Positions 12,301-27,300 of a stretch of 64,000 bases of DNA are shown one piece after another (positions within the stretch are counted from its first letter, which is position 1; every line of letters begins with the position of its first letter). The position numbers were made by a program, and so were the translations under genes. The DNA is taken from assembly GCA_964036665.1 (NCBI GenBank), contig OZ038529.1, forward strand, positions 17,120,060 to 17,184,059. The letters are read 5' to 3'. The notes under the pieces are model-generated. The model made no database searches. It saw only the letters and a program-made list of their open reading frames with translations, and was not told the origin of the DNA. The stretch is from Gordius sp. MW1 (taxonomy: Eukaryota > Nematomorpha > Gordioida > Gordea > Gordiidae).

Positions 12301-15300
12301 TCATTTTTTATAGTACTCTGTCGTCATAAACACTTTTGACACTTAATTTGAACTTGCTTCTGATTAAAGTATTTTTGTTTGTTGCCTCATTCGGCTCACT
12401 AAGCACGTTTCCCGACCCGCAACTATTTATTACTTAAATTCGTAGAAATGTAAATTGACTCGATGCCCGGTGTAATATCCATTTCCACGACGCTCAAAAA
12501 AATCGACATGCAAATCAAAAATTTTTCTTAAAATTTGAAATTAAATTTCTATGGGCTAAGACAAAGGTCAATCAACAGATGTTTTTAGTTACTAACCTAA
12601 AAAATTCACAAAAAATATTGATTATAATTCACCAAGATTAATTAAAATTTATCATAAAATTTTTCATATTTAGCATTCTGCATTTACTTCATTTGATATG
12701 TGTTTTTGAGCTTGAGCTGATGATCATTGATCTATGTTTATAATTCCTTTTAAATGGCTGATATAATTTATAAAGTCAATATTGTATTTAGTACATTTAA
12801 TAACCTAAGGGATATTTGAGTGAGTATTTAAATACATTGAGCTATAGCTAATGATCATTATATCTGATCTATGTTTATAAGCCTATCCTTTTAATTGTAA
12901 TTTTGGTAAAGCTAATTGATGAACTCAATATTGTGTTTGGTACATTTATAATTACCTAAGGGATTTCTGTTGAGCTTGAGCTAATGATCATTATATCTGA
13001 TCTATGTTTATAAGCCTATCCTTTTAATTGTAATTTTGGTAAAGCTAATTGAACTAACTATTGTGTTTGGTATATTTATAATAACCTAAGGGATATCTGT
13101 TGAGCTTGAGCTAATGATCATTATATCTGATCTATGTTTATAAGCCTACCCTTTTAATTGTAATTTTGGTAAAGCTAAATGATAAACTCAATATTGTTTT
13201 TGGTACATTTATAATAACCTAAGGAATAGCTGAGTTAGTACTTGAATACATTGAGCTTGAGCTAATGATCATTATATCTAACCTATGTTTATAAGCCTAT
13301 CTTATTAATTATTTTTATTGTCTATAAGCTTAAAACCAAGGTAAAGTTTATAACTTAGACTAATAAAACAAAAGATTTTTTAATAAGCTTCAAATGATTA
13401 TGTGCCTTTTTATACAAAACTAGAGACGAAAATACAAATGCTTGAGCTTGACTAAACTGATGTTCATATTTTCTTGATCTAACCTAAATTTATAAAATAC
13501 CTGTGAAAAAAAAGATTTGATAATATACTTAAATGGCTAAATTGATAGTTTGTTAGTGATTCTCTAAATTTTAATTTATAATTTAGATAATTATGAATAG
13601 TATTCCTTGAAATATTTTGAAAGTCTTGTGTCGTCATTTTAGTGTCTTCAAAAAAAATACATGCTTTTGTGCCAAAACTAACCTATTGAGCTTTTAGGAA
13701 GATCACGTGATATGGCATATAACTCGTTATTATGCCATATTAACCAATAGGAATGTTCAACTGAGCGTCGTCGTTTTTTAAATGTCGACGTTTCAGATCA
13801 TTACATCGTAAATAGTGCAAAGCAAGATACACCAAAATCAAATTTTTCGTTAAGATAATCATGTGGCTAAGGAAAATTAGTAATACAAAATGTTTAAGTA
13901 ACTCTAAATGATATAATTTTAATAAACTTATTTCACAGAAATCTTGGGTTTTATTACTTGCCATCAAAAATTTTGTACTAAATACGTAAAATTTAAGTAA
14001 TTATTGATCGAATTAACTACAGAGATGGTGAAAAAACATGTATGTTTTTTACGGCTTGTATGATTTTTTCGTTTATATATTCCCATCACCTGCCCCTTGT
14101 TAATCAGCTTGACCTCATTTATGAGAAATTTTGTTATGCGCTTAACTTATGCAATTTAATATTATTTACTAATTGCTGCGGTTCTTAACATCGACGAATA
14201 GAATGATTTTATTCTTAAAAATTTTGCTCACAATTTATTTTGCTTTAGTGCTACTTCTTCGACGGTTGGTCGACCCATGGGCGGGTCCTAATTCTTGGGC
14301 CGGCCTATATATACACAAACTTTAAATTGAGATAAACCAGCGCTGGCCTAAAAGAACATGGTCCCTATAGATCTATTAAATTTTTAGCTTAAATAATTAA
14401 TATAATATTCATTTTTAAGTTTGAAGGTTTTATAAAAATCATTTGACACCATTTATTTTAGTACATTGATTTTGCACAAATGTTTTAATTAATGTAACTT
14501 TTATATGTTGCTTAGGCGATATTACGCACAAAGGATACGAAAAGAAAAAAGTTAAACTATTTGAAAGTTTTAACGCATTCATCAAAAAACAAGGTAAACA
14601 ACCCTACCTAGTACAAGCTTAAACTTACTTCGTTACCATTAAGCATTTAGTGAGTGTTTATATACATTTTACGACAACTTTAGGTTATGATAAGGAGCTA
14701 GGCGATTCCAAAAATGCGACTAATTCGAAGAACGCCTCAAACATCGAAGAATCCCGTCTGGGTGAAATTGAAGCCTTAATTACTCATCTCGAAGCATTAA
14801 ATTTCAACGGTGTAAATGGGGGAGAAGATATTAAATGTCGCCGTTCTTCAAGTAGTAGTATCGAAGAATCTAGTACCCATAATGCCCAGCACAATGCGAC
14901 GCCAGAAGAAACTAATGGTATTTTGTGCAAGGCTGCTTCGAGGATCGACAATCAAGATATTTCTTCACCTCGGTCCAAGGCTATTCGGAGAAAAGTTAAA
15001 AGGCTCACTAGGAACGAAAGTCGTTATACTTCAAGTATGCCCTAATGTTTTGGGGTAGTATGTGGTTAGAAAGGCTTTTTTGCAAATTTTTGTTAACGAC
15101 TTATGATTTTAAACTTTCTAAAATTAGTTTCAGTCAAATAGTCAGAATGCAAAATATTTTATTTATCTTTTTTGAGTAGATTAGAATCATAGTTTTGCAA
15201 ATTTGTATATCGTTTTAAACATCCTAGCGTAAGTCTATATAAAATTTTAATTATGCACCTTGAATCTTTTAAATGATCAGTCAAACATGAATAACAAACA

Positions 15301-18300
15301 ATGCTAATCTAGATATTCGACAAGAAGCTGTACAGGCAGCTCTTGTAAAAAGCAAAATGTCGGCGCCCAGTGTCCCAGTACCTCTTAAAAGAAAATCTCA
15401 CGTGTCTACCTTATATGATCTGCCAGTCAATAATGTGGGAATTAATACTCCACAAATCAACAATCATGAAACTAATATCAAAAATATAGGTATTTAATAT
15501 TACGATTTTTTTACGTAATATTCTTTCATAATGCTCTAGTCATATACAAAAAATATAGACTTATAAATGTAATTATAAATAAAAAAATGTTACAAAAATT
15601 ATTTTCACTCTAAGATTCTTCGTCGTCTGATTCGGAAAATGAAGATGAAACATCTAGCGTCAACACGCCTCACACTAGTCATTCCGGAGGTGACGGGAGT
15701 GGAACCTTCGATAAAAATATCAAAAAATATCATAAATATATGAATCAAGATACCAGGAAAAAACAAATCGGCGAACTTATTACCTCCAATATTGTAAATT
15801 AAAATTTCACTTTAAGCTGAATTTTGATTTTTTTTGCCATAGGCCCAACCTCTACCGTCTTCCTATTTTACGAAATATATTGTCCCCGAGACTCGGAATC
15901 TTATGTTAAGCCGCGATAATGTCCGTAATAAAATAGTTAACGGCGAAAACGATACGAATAATCTTCCAAACTTTTACTTTGAAGGGGACGTACCCATATC
16001 ACCACCACAAACCACTAAAAACATTTCCACACAATTAGAAAATAAACCGTTAAAATCGGCGAATGGTCAATCCTATTCGGAAACATCGAATCCACCTCCG
16101 AATAATTACGAAATGAAGTTAAGGACTACCTTGCTCACGGATTTACACGAAGGTGACTGAGGCTTTAGTGACAATAAATTAACATCTATACTATACTATT
16201 ATGTTTCGTTAAAATTTATTTTAATATTTGATTTTAGGGAGCCTTGTGAACAACGGTTTTCATAATTCATCAAAGTCCTCAAATGGAAAAAGTCCCTTTT
16301 CCAATCCTTCTTTCTATAATAACCCAGCCCACGCATCCTCGTTTCGGGACAAATCATCAGCCAGAAAAATAGCTGGTTCAGGTAAATTAATAACTTTTTT
16401 ACCACGTTCTTAATCAAAGTTATGATCAGTGATTTTTGCTTAATTAAAATCGTTTCACTGATCCTTGAGGCGACCATGAACTCGATAAAAATCAACTAGC
16501 ATTTGAGATCATATAATGCGCACCATCATACATTACGGTCATTCCTAATAAATTGCATTTATTTTAAATTGATCAAATCGATATTTAATTTGTACTAATG
16601 TTATTTACATTAAAAAAAGCCTGTTCTTTATAACTTTATTGGCAAGCCTTAATTCAAAATAACTTTGATAAAAATCTATAATTGGAATTAAATTGTTTTT
16701 TAAATATGAGCTAAAATTTCGCATGACTCTCTAAGTGTTAATTTGTACAATATTGTTTAATGGGAGCGTTTTATTGCTTAATAAATTTAAATGATTAATT
16801 TAACGAATATACAAACTAGTTATTATGTAATGTTTCAAGTTTTACCTATCGAAATTAATATCCTTTAATTAGGCTTGTAAATGACTAAAATTAGGCTTAA
16901 AATGACATAAGGCCTATATACAGGCGAAACTTCTTAATCGCAAATCGGATTATCGCGAAAATCTCTTAATCGCGAAGTTAACCGCCATTTTGTTTTTTTT
17001 AAACGAATATTAACAAAAAAATCGTTTATTGACAAATCGCTTAATAGTACAATATCGGATATTCACAAACATTTTGGAGTCCTTAAATCAACCAGATAAT
17101 TATATAAAATATCGTTTTATTGCAAAGCGTAAGAAATGAATATTTAATATAATGTACATATGCTTTTATTTCCATCGGTTAATCGCGCATTTTTTCTCAG
17201 GCCCGAGGCTTTGCAATTAAACGGTTTTGACATGAGTATTTTTGGATTTAAAGCGTTCGTTTTTCTAATAATAATAATCATTGACATCAACTCTATTTAT
17301 TAAGTTAGCTCTGGTCATATTAAGCTCATTACAAATTTATAAATCCTTAAAATATTACATAAGCCAATGTCTAAAACTAAGATTTTTCATGTCTATTATT
17401 TTGCAAATTTTTTATGATAATCGTTAAACTGTATTTAAAAAAATACCTGAATGCTGAAATATTTCCATAAACACTTAAATACATTAAACGTGATGAATGA
17501 CCGGGTTGAAAAGATTTTACCTATTTAATCGCATTATTCATTGATTTTCTTTTGCACTGGTTTTGAGTTTGTGCGTTAAATTAGGAATTTTGTTAAGGTT
17601 ATGTTAGATAAATTTTATAATAACTACTTTTTTGACATTTGTAAGTTAGATACACTTAATAAAATGTACATTAATTAAATTTGGTATTTTATCTTAGTTG
17701 ATTATATCATTTTTATATCCATTTGGCATTTAAGTATATAATTCAATGTAAAATTAACTCTTCCTCAAAATCTAAATGGTGAAACCGTTTTGATTTTAAT
17801 TAAAATTCAATACTCTTTATGATGCATTTATTAGAATCCAAATTGATCAATTATGAGTTAGCCGTTATTTTGTTAGGATTAAATATCAACGTGATTTTTG
17901 GAATTACACAAACAAGTGTAAAATCAATAAATAAAAAAAGATTGAATATTAAGATTTTAATGGCCTTTCACTTTTTCAAAAATAATTGGTAGTATGTAAT
18001 ATGGCCTATATACCGCTCATTTATTTTATTTTAACCAACCCCACTTTACATTTTAATTAGCCAAAGATTTTGGCATAGTTTTCTTTTCAATACAATCGTT
18101 TCAATTAAAAATTATATACAGAATCTCCTGATAATCATGCATCTGGTCGAATATCTTTAAAGATCCTGCAGCTATTAAATACTTTGAAGGTAACTTTTAT
18201 AAATGATGATAGTATATTTGTTTTGTTTTTTTCATATTTGTTAAATTCTAATGTTTATAACTATTTAGAGGCCCAAAATTAAGCCTTTGCACGACTATTT

Positions 18301-21300
18301 CAAGGATGAAGACCCTGATCTTGAAAGTAAATTTATTTTACAACCTACATTTTAAATTTTGAATTTATCATACGATAGGCCACTTATGAAAGGCGCTAAG
18401 GTTTTAGCGAATATCTTTGGAAATTTTATTTGAATTCTATGATAAAATAAAGTTGATTATTTTTTTTTAAACCGTAGTCATTTTTATAAATAGTTAAAGA
18501 TTAAGTTAAATTCAGCTGATTATTTATTTTTATTAAAGCGGTGAATTTCTTATCCATTTAATAATGTGATATATATGATCAATTGTTTATATTTTAGGGA
18601 ATAATCTTATGTTAAATGCAATTTTTATGCTATATATTATCGAATCATATTATCGCCGTTTTGCTAATTTTACGATTTTAAAATCATTACTATAATCATA
18701 AAATCGAATCTTTATTTTTTATTGAATATAACTTTGCAGGGTTATGAAATTATGAAGCAAATTGCAAATTTTTAATAGATTTAATTTAGTTTAAAAAAAC
18801 AAATTTGCATGCTTTAATTCAACCATAAAATAATTATCTATTAATCTAAGGTGCCTTAAAAACGAAATATAATATATTTTTATTAATTTTGCATTAGTTT
18901 ATTGTTTATTAAACATTAAGTTTTGACTCCTAAATTAATCCTAGTATCTTGAAAAATAATTTTAATATGTAAACTATATAGTTTAATTCAAAACATATTA
19001 TAAGTAAAGATATGTTTAATTTAAAGATTTTTCCTACATCGATTCTAATGCGCCCAAACCTCAGGGTATGACCATTACACCTATCATAGGGGAACCTCTA
19101 AGGGTAATTTTGAATCCAGATATTTTTGCAATAAATTTTATAATTTTTTATTATGACGTCATTACTTTATCCCGATTCATTATTAGGTTCAGAGTGGAAG
19201 ACCACGGACATTGGAAACCGCCCTTCAAAGGTATGGGACTTCAACTCCAAAATCGCCGGCAATAATGGTTCTGGACACTCATGGAAAACCTTATCTATCT
19301 CTCACTTATGGTAATTGAATATTATAAATACTTGGCTTATGTAGTTTCGCTCAGACGATCTCACAAAATAATATGTATATATTTATCTTCTATTTGAACC
19401 GAAATATAATGGAATATATATGTTATATCAAATGCACAAATTACACAGGCCTACAAAAAAATTCCCGCAATCGTACAAATATTTCTGATAGAGAATTTTA
19501 CGCTGATCAATATTATGTTTTAATTTTTTCCCTGGTTGTCCAAATTTTGTGATAAATGAGGGTAATGGTGCAAAAAATGGCGTTTTTGAGTCTATATCCC
19601 CACGCCATTTTAAATTTATTTTTAACAATATTTATATAATCCTATTGACCATTTATTGATCTACAGGACCATAATTTTATTTTTTGTTTCACCTCTACTT
19701 TAAATTTTATCCGCCTTCTGAACCCCCTTCCCGCATTAAAATTCCTTCCACTATGTCTGGGAAAACGGAGTACATAATATACTACATACGAGCTTACTAA
19801 CATATCACTCTTTACCTTCAGTTATTCTCTCTAATTTTTTTTGTTAAAATTGGAAAATATGTCTACATTTCTTTATTACCATATTGGGATTTATCGCTCT
19901 TCTAGAAAAGCAGTCACAGTTGCGCTTTAATCTCGTTACAAAATACGCATATTAAAGTTGAAAATGTAGATTTAAATATTGTTATGCAGGTTATACGTGC
20001 ATTTTCGACAAAAATGGAAGTCTCGGTCTTGTCCAACTTATATTTCTAAAATAAGAAATCAATAATGAACGCTGGGTGACTTCAATTTTTTATCCTTTTT
20101 GATTTTTGCCCTCACACCAGTTGTAGCTTGTAACTGATTCTTTTTAAAGCTTGCTACAATCCCGGAAATTTTTTTGTCTAAATATTAAAAATAAATGAAT
20201 ACCTTTTTTTGAATTTAATTGTCTGACCCCGGCCTAAAAAGGTCCAGATATACTGAAGTTATTAACCATAGCTAACAGGCGACCCGGACTATTAAACTAC
20301 AATAGATATCGTTATATACTATAGGATTTGCCTGATGTTCAATAAAATAGATGTTGTTAAACTTTGGAGCATTAGAGGTTTTAATGAAATGATTCGTTTA
20401 GGAATGGAACACTAGAGTCCTGCATGGGCCAGTAAACCCATCAACCCGCCCAGCCCAGCCCAGCCCATGATGGGTTGGGCTAGGCTGGGTCGAGGAAAAT
20501 AAATATTTTAATGGGCTGGGCTGAGTTAAGCAAATAATATATTTTAATGGGCTAGGTTGGGCCTAAATAAATTTGATGGGCTGGGCTGAGAATTGTTGAA
20601 TAATAAAAATTTAATTTTAAAATTAATATATTAATTAAAATTCTAATTAAGTTTTGCAATTCTAAATTTATTATCATCCGTCGCTTCGCATTTTACTAAT
20701 TTATTTTATTCTATTAACATGTTAAAACCGCCAACTTTTAGATATATTGATAACGACAATGCTAAAAGCACCTCAAATATATGGAAAGTATTTAATGTTG
20801 GTAGTAGGAGATAACTACAAACCAGCAGGAAAAGTTAAATGCAGGCTCTGAATAAATATATTTATACATTGTAAAGTGTAAATTAAATTTAGGAAGAAAA
20901 AATATTTAAGATGGGCTGGGTTTTGATAGGCATGGGTTGGGCTAGGCTTAAAAACAAGTTTGTGAGCATGGGCTGGGTCGACCTGAACATGGGTTTGGTT
21001 GGGCTGGGCCTGCAAAAACCGGCCAATGCAGGACTCTATGAAACACAACCTATTGCAAAACGCTATATTGATTTGCTCGCCAAGTCTATTATTTTTGAAT
21101 TTTTCCTAGGTAAATTCCTAAGTCGTGCATACAAAATCTCGTATTCGTTACTAAATAAATGGCGAGCAAAGGGACACGTAAGCCTGAAACCTGGAGATAG
21201 GGTAAACAGCTTTATATATATTATTCAAATTGTATTAACACTTGTAATACACAAACTTAGATAAAATAAAGTTATTTGCTATCAGATTAGTGGATTTTGT

Positions 21301-24300
21301 TTTCAGTGGGCTCCAATTTAAGTCACATAATATAACTTAAATCCTTTAAAATATAAATTTTAGATTTATCAGGAAATATAATTTATATGATAAATATATT
21401 TTAGGTCGCGCTCATCTACCCCAACAATGATCCACTATCATTTGCTTGTGCGTTTTATGGGTGTCTTCTTTCTGGAATCATTCCTGTACCCCTAGACGTT
21501 CCACTTTCTCGAAAGGTAAAACATTACCAATGTCTTAAAATGATTCAGAAGGTAAAGGAAAATAAAGGGTTTCTCGTGCTTTTTATAATTAACAGGAGGA
21601 GATTTTCAAACAATTTCCACGACTTAATTAAAAGCAACACAAAAGTTAAAAAATGTATACTTTAACCGTTTTTGAAAAATTTAGGACGCTAGCTATCGTC
21701 AAATCGGTTTTTTGTTGGGTACGTGCAACGTCAGTCTAGCCCTCACCTCGGACACCTGTTTGAAGGCTCTCCCTAAAATATTCGGGCGTCCGACTCAACA
21801 AGGCCCGAACCCCCCTCACCTTGCATCTCCCCAAAACACATCATCTACCCTCTCAAACGCCTCACAAAATTCCTGCCCCAATTCTTCCTACTCCGCTTCC
21901 TTAAGCCATCAAAATTCGACTGGGGGCACTGCTCGTATCATCGACGATAGCAATCCCCGCAACGGGGTCCACGTCTTAGGCTGCCCCGGTTGGCCTTCCC
22001 TCACTTGGCATTCTACGCAAAACGTGGCCGTGAAACCTCCTAAAGAATGGAAACCGCCCCCGCCCGTCATATCAGCCGTCCTACCTTCCATGTCTCAAGT
22101 CGCATTTCCCGACCAAAATGCGGCACCAATTAGCCCCGTACTTAGCTCTCCTAACGACAAATTGTCGACCGCATACATCGAAGTGGGTTTTCCCGATTAT
22201 ATTAATGTTGTATACCTATGTATGATGTTTTTATTAAGTTTTCATAATTGTAATTGCTTGACGGAAGATTTTCATTGAACCCATAAAGGTTTCTACCATA
22301 CTACCTAAAAATTTTATTAATTGCTATGCAATTTATGGGCTCGCTTTTGGTTGTCCGTCCTGCCCGTCCTGTCCAATTTGTAGTTTTTCAATAATTGCCG
22401 CGGATTCTTATTAATAGGACTAAAATAATTCATATTATAATTGGTACGTATAACGAGCTATTACGAATTAGCGATAATGAAGGGCAGTACAGAGACTTTT
22501 TGATTGAAATCCTACCAATTGTTCACGTTTTTAACAGGACATCCTGTTTTAATGATCCTTATTATGTATATTACTTGACGTTTTTATCTAGCTCTTATAC
22601 TGAATTAGCCTACTTTATATAAATTATATGTTTTTAGACAATTCAGCCTTGTTTCAGAGATTTCGTATCCCGGGGTTTTTTACTAAAATTTAATTGCATA
22701 TAATGTTGTATAGCGAACGGGCTTAGCCTGTTTCAACATTGACATTTGGCATACTATATCATCCGCCATAAGTGCCCAAAGGATTCGCTTTTAAGATCAT
22801 TAGTTTTCCTATCTGACATATAAATTTTATTTGTACATATTTCGTTCTTATCATTCTTTTTTTTAAGAAACTGTTTGTGATGGGCAAACCAAACATTACG
22901 GCTATATTCAATGCTTCATCGATGTCAACGCATTTTCTCTCTGGTACTGTTTAAATTCTTGTCTTGTTTTGCCAATCTCGATTATAGATATCGTGCTTAG
23001 CGTTTCGTCCATCTCTTCTTAATAATAATTCTTTTCTTGATCTGGATCATTTAATCTTCTAAGCAAAGTTTTAACCTCCCGAATCGGCCACTTTTTCTTC
23101 GCAGCTCAACTACTTTATCTTAAAAATTGCTTGAAGGGCCAGGGAGCCAAAGATTTTTCCCTAGGGGGGGGGGAGCCTTGGGCCAGACTATGACCTCAAA
23201 AAATACCATTTTGTAGGTCTCTAGCGATAGCTTTAAAAAATGTATCCAAAATTAATTTTTGATTATACGTAAATTTGACTTAAAAAATTTGCTCGGGGAG
23301 GGGGCAAGTGCAGAATTTTGCACAACGCCACACCTTATCTTAAAAATATCAATTATTTGTTATTTTTCGTTAAATAAACTATATGCGTATCCGTATCAGC
23401 CTTTTGTTTATATTTTACCATAAAGGCAGGCGCGATATTTTTATTTGATTAACGAGCATGAAAATTTATTACTGATCCACTATTTTGCAACGCTCTTTTA
23501 AAACCTTTTTATAAATTGACGTCCCCTTTGCCCATGCCCTTTAAAAAATATTTTAAATTAAGGTTTATTTTTCATGTCAATTATTATTATTATAGGACGG
23601 TCGTGTCCCCTCCTGCGTGGCTAATTAAATTAAAAAATCTATTTTTGTCATTTTTTGCGCGTTAAATAAGGATAAAAATGAAAATACTTTTAACAAAGTG
23701 CTAATAAATGTTGGTATATCTCAGTTCTTCGGACATTATTAAGTTCAGTATTAAAAGTTTTATTCAGAAACAAATAATTATAATTATGATATTGTTTCTT
23801 AATTACAAAAAATTAAAAAAAAATGCTTGAAGGGCCAGGGGGCCAAAGATTTTTCTACTACCTACACGATAGATACCCAGTAGTCATGAGGTTGCGTTTG
23901 ATTGACATTTTATTAAACGTCAAAACGTATAAAACAAACTCGATCGAAAACTGGACCGATTTGGCTAAACAAATCTTAAAACATGCTCCGGAGTGTGAGG
24001 AATAAACTGTGATATTTTGAGCCAAATCGGTCCGGTAGTTTTCCAAAATTGGTGGCGGCATACACACATACATAGTTTCATTTTTATATATAAGATTTCA
24101 TTAAAATTTCATATTAATATAATTAAATGCGAAATATTTAACATTCCCTAGAGGTTTGACTTTATATTGTTTGTAAACTTTTCCTTTTATTTAATTTCAC
24201 ATACAATGGAATAAAAATATTTTCACGAATTTAGTTAATTTACATTAACTTTAACGATATTTTTTTTTTATTTATAAGTATCCTTCATCTCTAACATGCT

Positions 24301-27300
24301 TCTTTTTTATCCTTTAAGTATACCACAAGTATCGATGGAACTGTAAAAGGCGTAATGGTATACAAATCATCCATGCTTAATCATTGCAAAGCCTTAACCA
24401 TGGCCTGTAATTATGGTGAAGGTAATACATATTTTCGACAAAATAATCATTAATTCTTTAATTCTCATACATTTTTAAATTAATTTTTTATATTTTAATT
24501 CTTTAGGAGAAATTATGATATGCGTGCTAGATTTTAAAAGGGAAGTTGGACTATGGCATAGCATTTTGACGGTACGTCTTATATAATAAAGTTTGTTAAA
24601 TGCTATGCAATTTATGTTATATATCGTGATAATAAATTATTATTATAACACTAGTTTAAGCAAATATATAGGATTGTTTTTGTAACACAAATCAAGGCTG
24701 TTTGTAAAAGTACTATATAATTAATAGTCGTGTGATACGTCCATAGACTAAATAGACTGCTCATCTCTTATATATTAACGCATCAAAAGTGTTGCAAAAA
24801 CGACCGCCATTTTGAAAAGTGACGTAGAATTTGTATAGCGATGGATAGTATTGGTCAATAATCATTGATTTTATAATATAAAACAACCCATTTTAATCAT
24901 TATAGCGATTTTAAAAATTCATCAAACCATATAAATTGGCCAAAATTCATGTTAGAAAATAAGTTCAAGTGTAGATGGCGCTATAAAAGTTAATATTATT
25001 TATAAATAATTATTAATATTTATACCAATATTTTAATTTTTAAAAGCTCATGTTGATAAAACTCCAAATGATTTACATTTTTATATCAAAAAAATATATA
25101 AGGCATAACCGAAACCATTATAAACATAAACCTAACCATGCAATTCACTTTTCAAAATGGATGCCAAAATTTGGAACACTTTTTAAAAGTGGATGAGCAG
25201 TCTATTAGTCTAAGGATACGTCTATAGATTCGGGAAATGACCTTATTTGAACATAATTTATTATATTTCAGAGTGTTTACAATGGCATGCACGTAATTTT
25301 TGTCCCATATTCCTTGATGAAAATCAATCCTTCCATATGGATGCATATGATAACAAAGTTTAAAGGTATCCTTATTTCTCTTAATTAAATGAAATGTATG
25401 TTTGATGATTCTTTATTTGATCTTAAGCCAGCATAGCAATAGTCAAATCTCGCGATCTTCATTGGGGGCTGCTTGCCCAGAAGGATCATAAAGACATCAA
25501 CTTGAGTTCGCTCAACTTACTTTTAATAGCAGACGGTGCAAATCCATGTAAAAACAAAACCTATTAAATTATGATAATCTTTTCTGTAAATTAATTTCCC
25601 TTTTCCATTATTCATCGAAAACTTATAAAATAATTTTTAACGAATAAAATATATTTTATAGGGTCATTATCATCTTGCGATGCATTTATTCAAACATTTG
25701 AAAGCAAAGGCCTTCGACCTGAAGTTTTGTGCACTTGCGCATATTCGTCAGAAGCATTGACTGTCTCTTTAAAAAGGTATTTGTATATATATTTTAAGCT
25801 GTTTATTTGCAATTTCATTACTATTTTAAGATATTAATTCATGCCATATAGAAAAATATATAATTAAATAATAAAAAACAATATACATCTTTTACATTAA
25901 ATGATAATAAGGCCTCACATCCAAAATATACGTCCGATAATAAACCAAATATACGATGATTTTGAATCAAACAAGTTGCTATGTGGTCGAAGCGTCCTTT
26001 CCATGGCAGCCCTAAGTTACGGGTTAATTAGAATAGATAACGAAAGCAGCTTGACCTCTTTGACATTGCAAAACGTGGGGGAAACCATGCCCGGATGTAA
26101 ATCTATAATATTTCATGCATCCTCTAGTAAAAAAAATTTATTTTAGCAATCATGGTGGTGATTGAAATTGAGGGCGAACCAACTTTGTGCAAAACGGACC
26201 AAATAGGCGAAATATGCGTGGCTTCTAACGCTACTGCCAATGGTTATTGGAGTCTAAAAGGTCTCACAAACACGGTTTATAAGGTATTGGAATTTTATCT
26301 TGTTCGTTAGTATTTATTATATAACTAAGTATATTTTATATTTTTTTCTTTTCTACACTTAAAGACTCAACCAATCGATGAAAATGGACACCCGATAAGC
26401 GATAAAATATTTGTGCGGACAGGCCTTTTTGGTTTTGTTTCTCAAGTACTTTTAAAAGATATTTTGTTCGAGATTCAGTTTAAAATTAAAATAAGTGGCA
26501 TCTCATTTAGTTCAAATTTGCTTTTTATTTTTAAAGAATTGGAAAAGGATTGTATAACATTAGCGGCTTATTATTGAATATATAGCATATTTAATTTTTA
26601 TGATGTTTGCGGGCAATTGAGCTTAATATTCTACTCGCCTTTGCAATTGTTTTTCATAAAGCGTTGAGTATTTACTTGCCTTTAATTTTTAAGATTAGAA
26701 ACTAAACGCAATTTGGGTAAGCCAGTCATTTAATGAAAATTTATTAAACTCATTATAACCTAGAATAATTCTATATTATTCAAAGGATTGGTATTGCATC
26801 ATTATAACCTTGTCTTACACTTATCTAAATGGACCTGGCACTTAAATTCTTTATCAAACTAATCATACGTTCGTTTTCATATCTAAGTAGTTTTGACTAT
26901 ATCTTAATATAACGATTGTGATTATAGCACTTATTTTTATATGTAACATCAATATATTTATAATTTAATAAAAGGTATTATTAGTGAATAGCCGAGCCAC
27001 ATCAAATCTATGAAATGCTAAATTAATATTAATGTCAACTTGAGCAAACTGTTAGAAATCTGGGATCATCGTAGATTAAATAAAGCATTGTATATGTCAA
27101 TTGTCTTGCACTAGAATGGTTTAGTATACGTGTGCAGTAATCGAGAAGGTTTAATGACTGTTTCTGGGCGACGACATAATGTGGATGATTTGATTGCGAC
27201 GGTTTTGGCCGTGCAGCCAATGAAATTTATTTACCGTGGAAGGTACTTTTATATAAATATTGTTTGACATCTTATTTTTTACGTTTAACAACTTTCTCTA

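Larger units (their letters stand above)
6368..14515 (+). other. DIP2: DIP2 intron 1 (8.1 kb), transposon-bearing
   Basis: Bounded by GTACAA and TTGCTTAG. It contains a GTAGC-type MITE (7061-7222), a 22-base C run (7795-7816), GC-rich hAT-like words at about 8850-8935, a hAT transposase relic (9638-9760), a P-type MITE (10682-11142) and a tandem array (12.7-13.35 kb). The remainder is AT-rich with no gene content; the frames at 9795, 11540 and 13740(-) are not protein-like. Confidence 0.85.
19311..21109 (+). other. DIP2: DIP2 intron 11 (1.8 kb)
   Basis: Besides the hAT MITE it contains AT-rich DNA and a short patch (CTGACCCCGGCC at about 20222) that resembles the GC-rich words near 52.75 kb. 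No coding content was recognised. Confidence 0.7.

Noticed and set aside
14816..15058. Alternative frame overlapping DIP2 exon 3
   Set aside because: Shadow frame; the frame in phase with exons 2 and 4 carries the protein.
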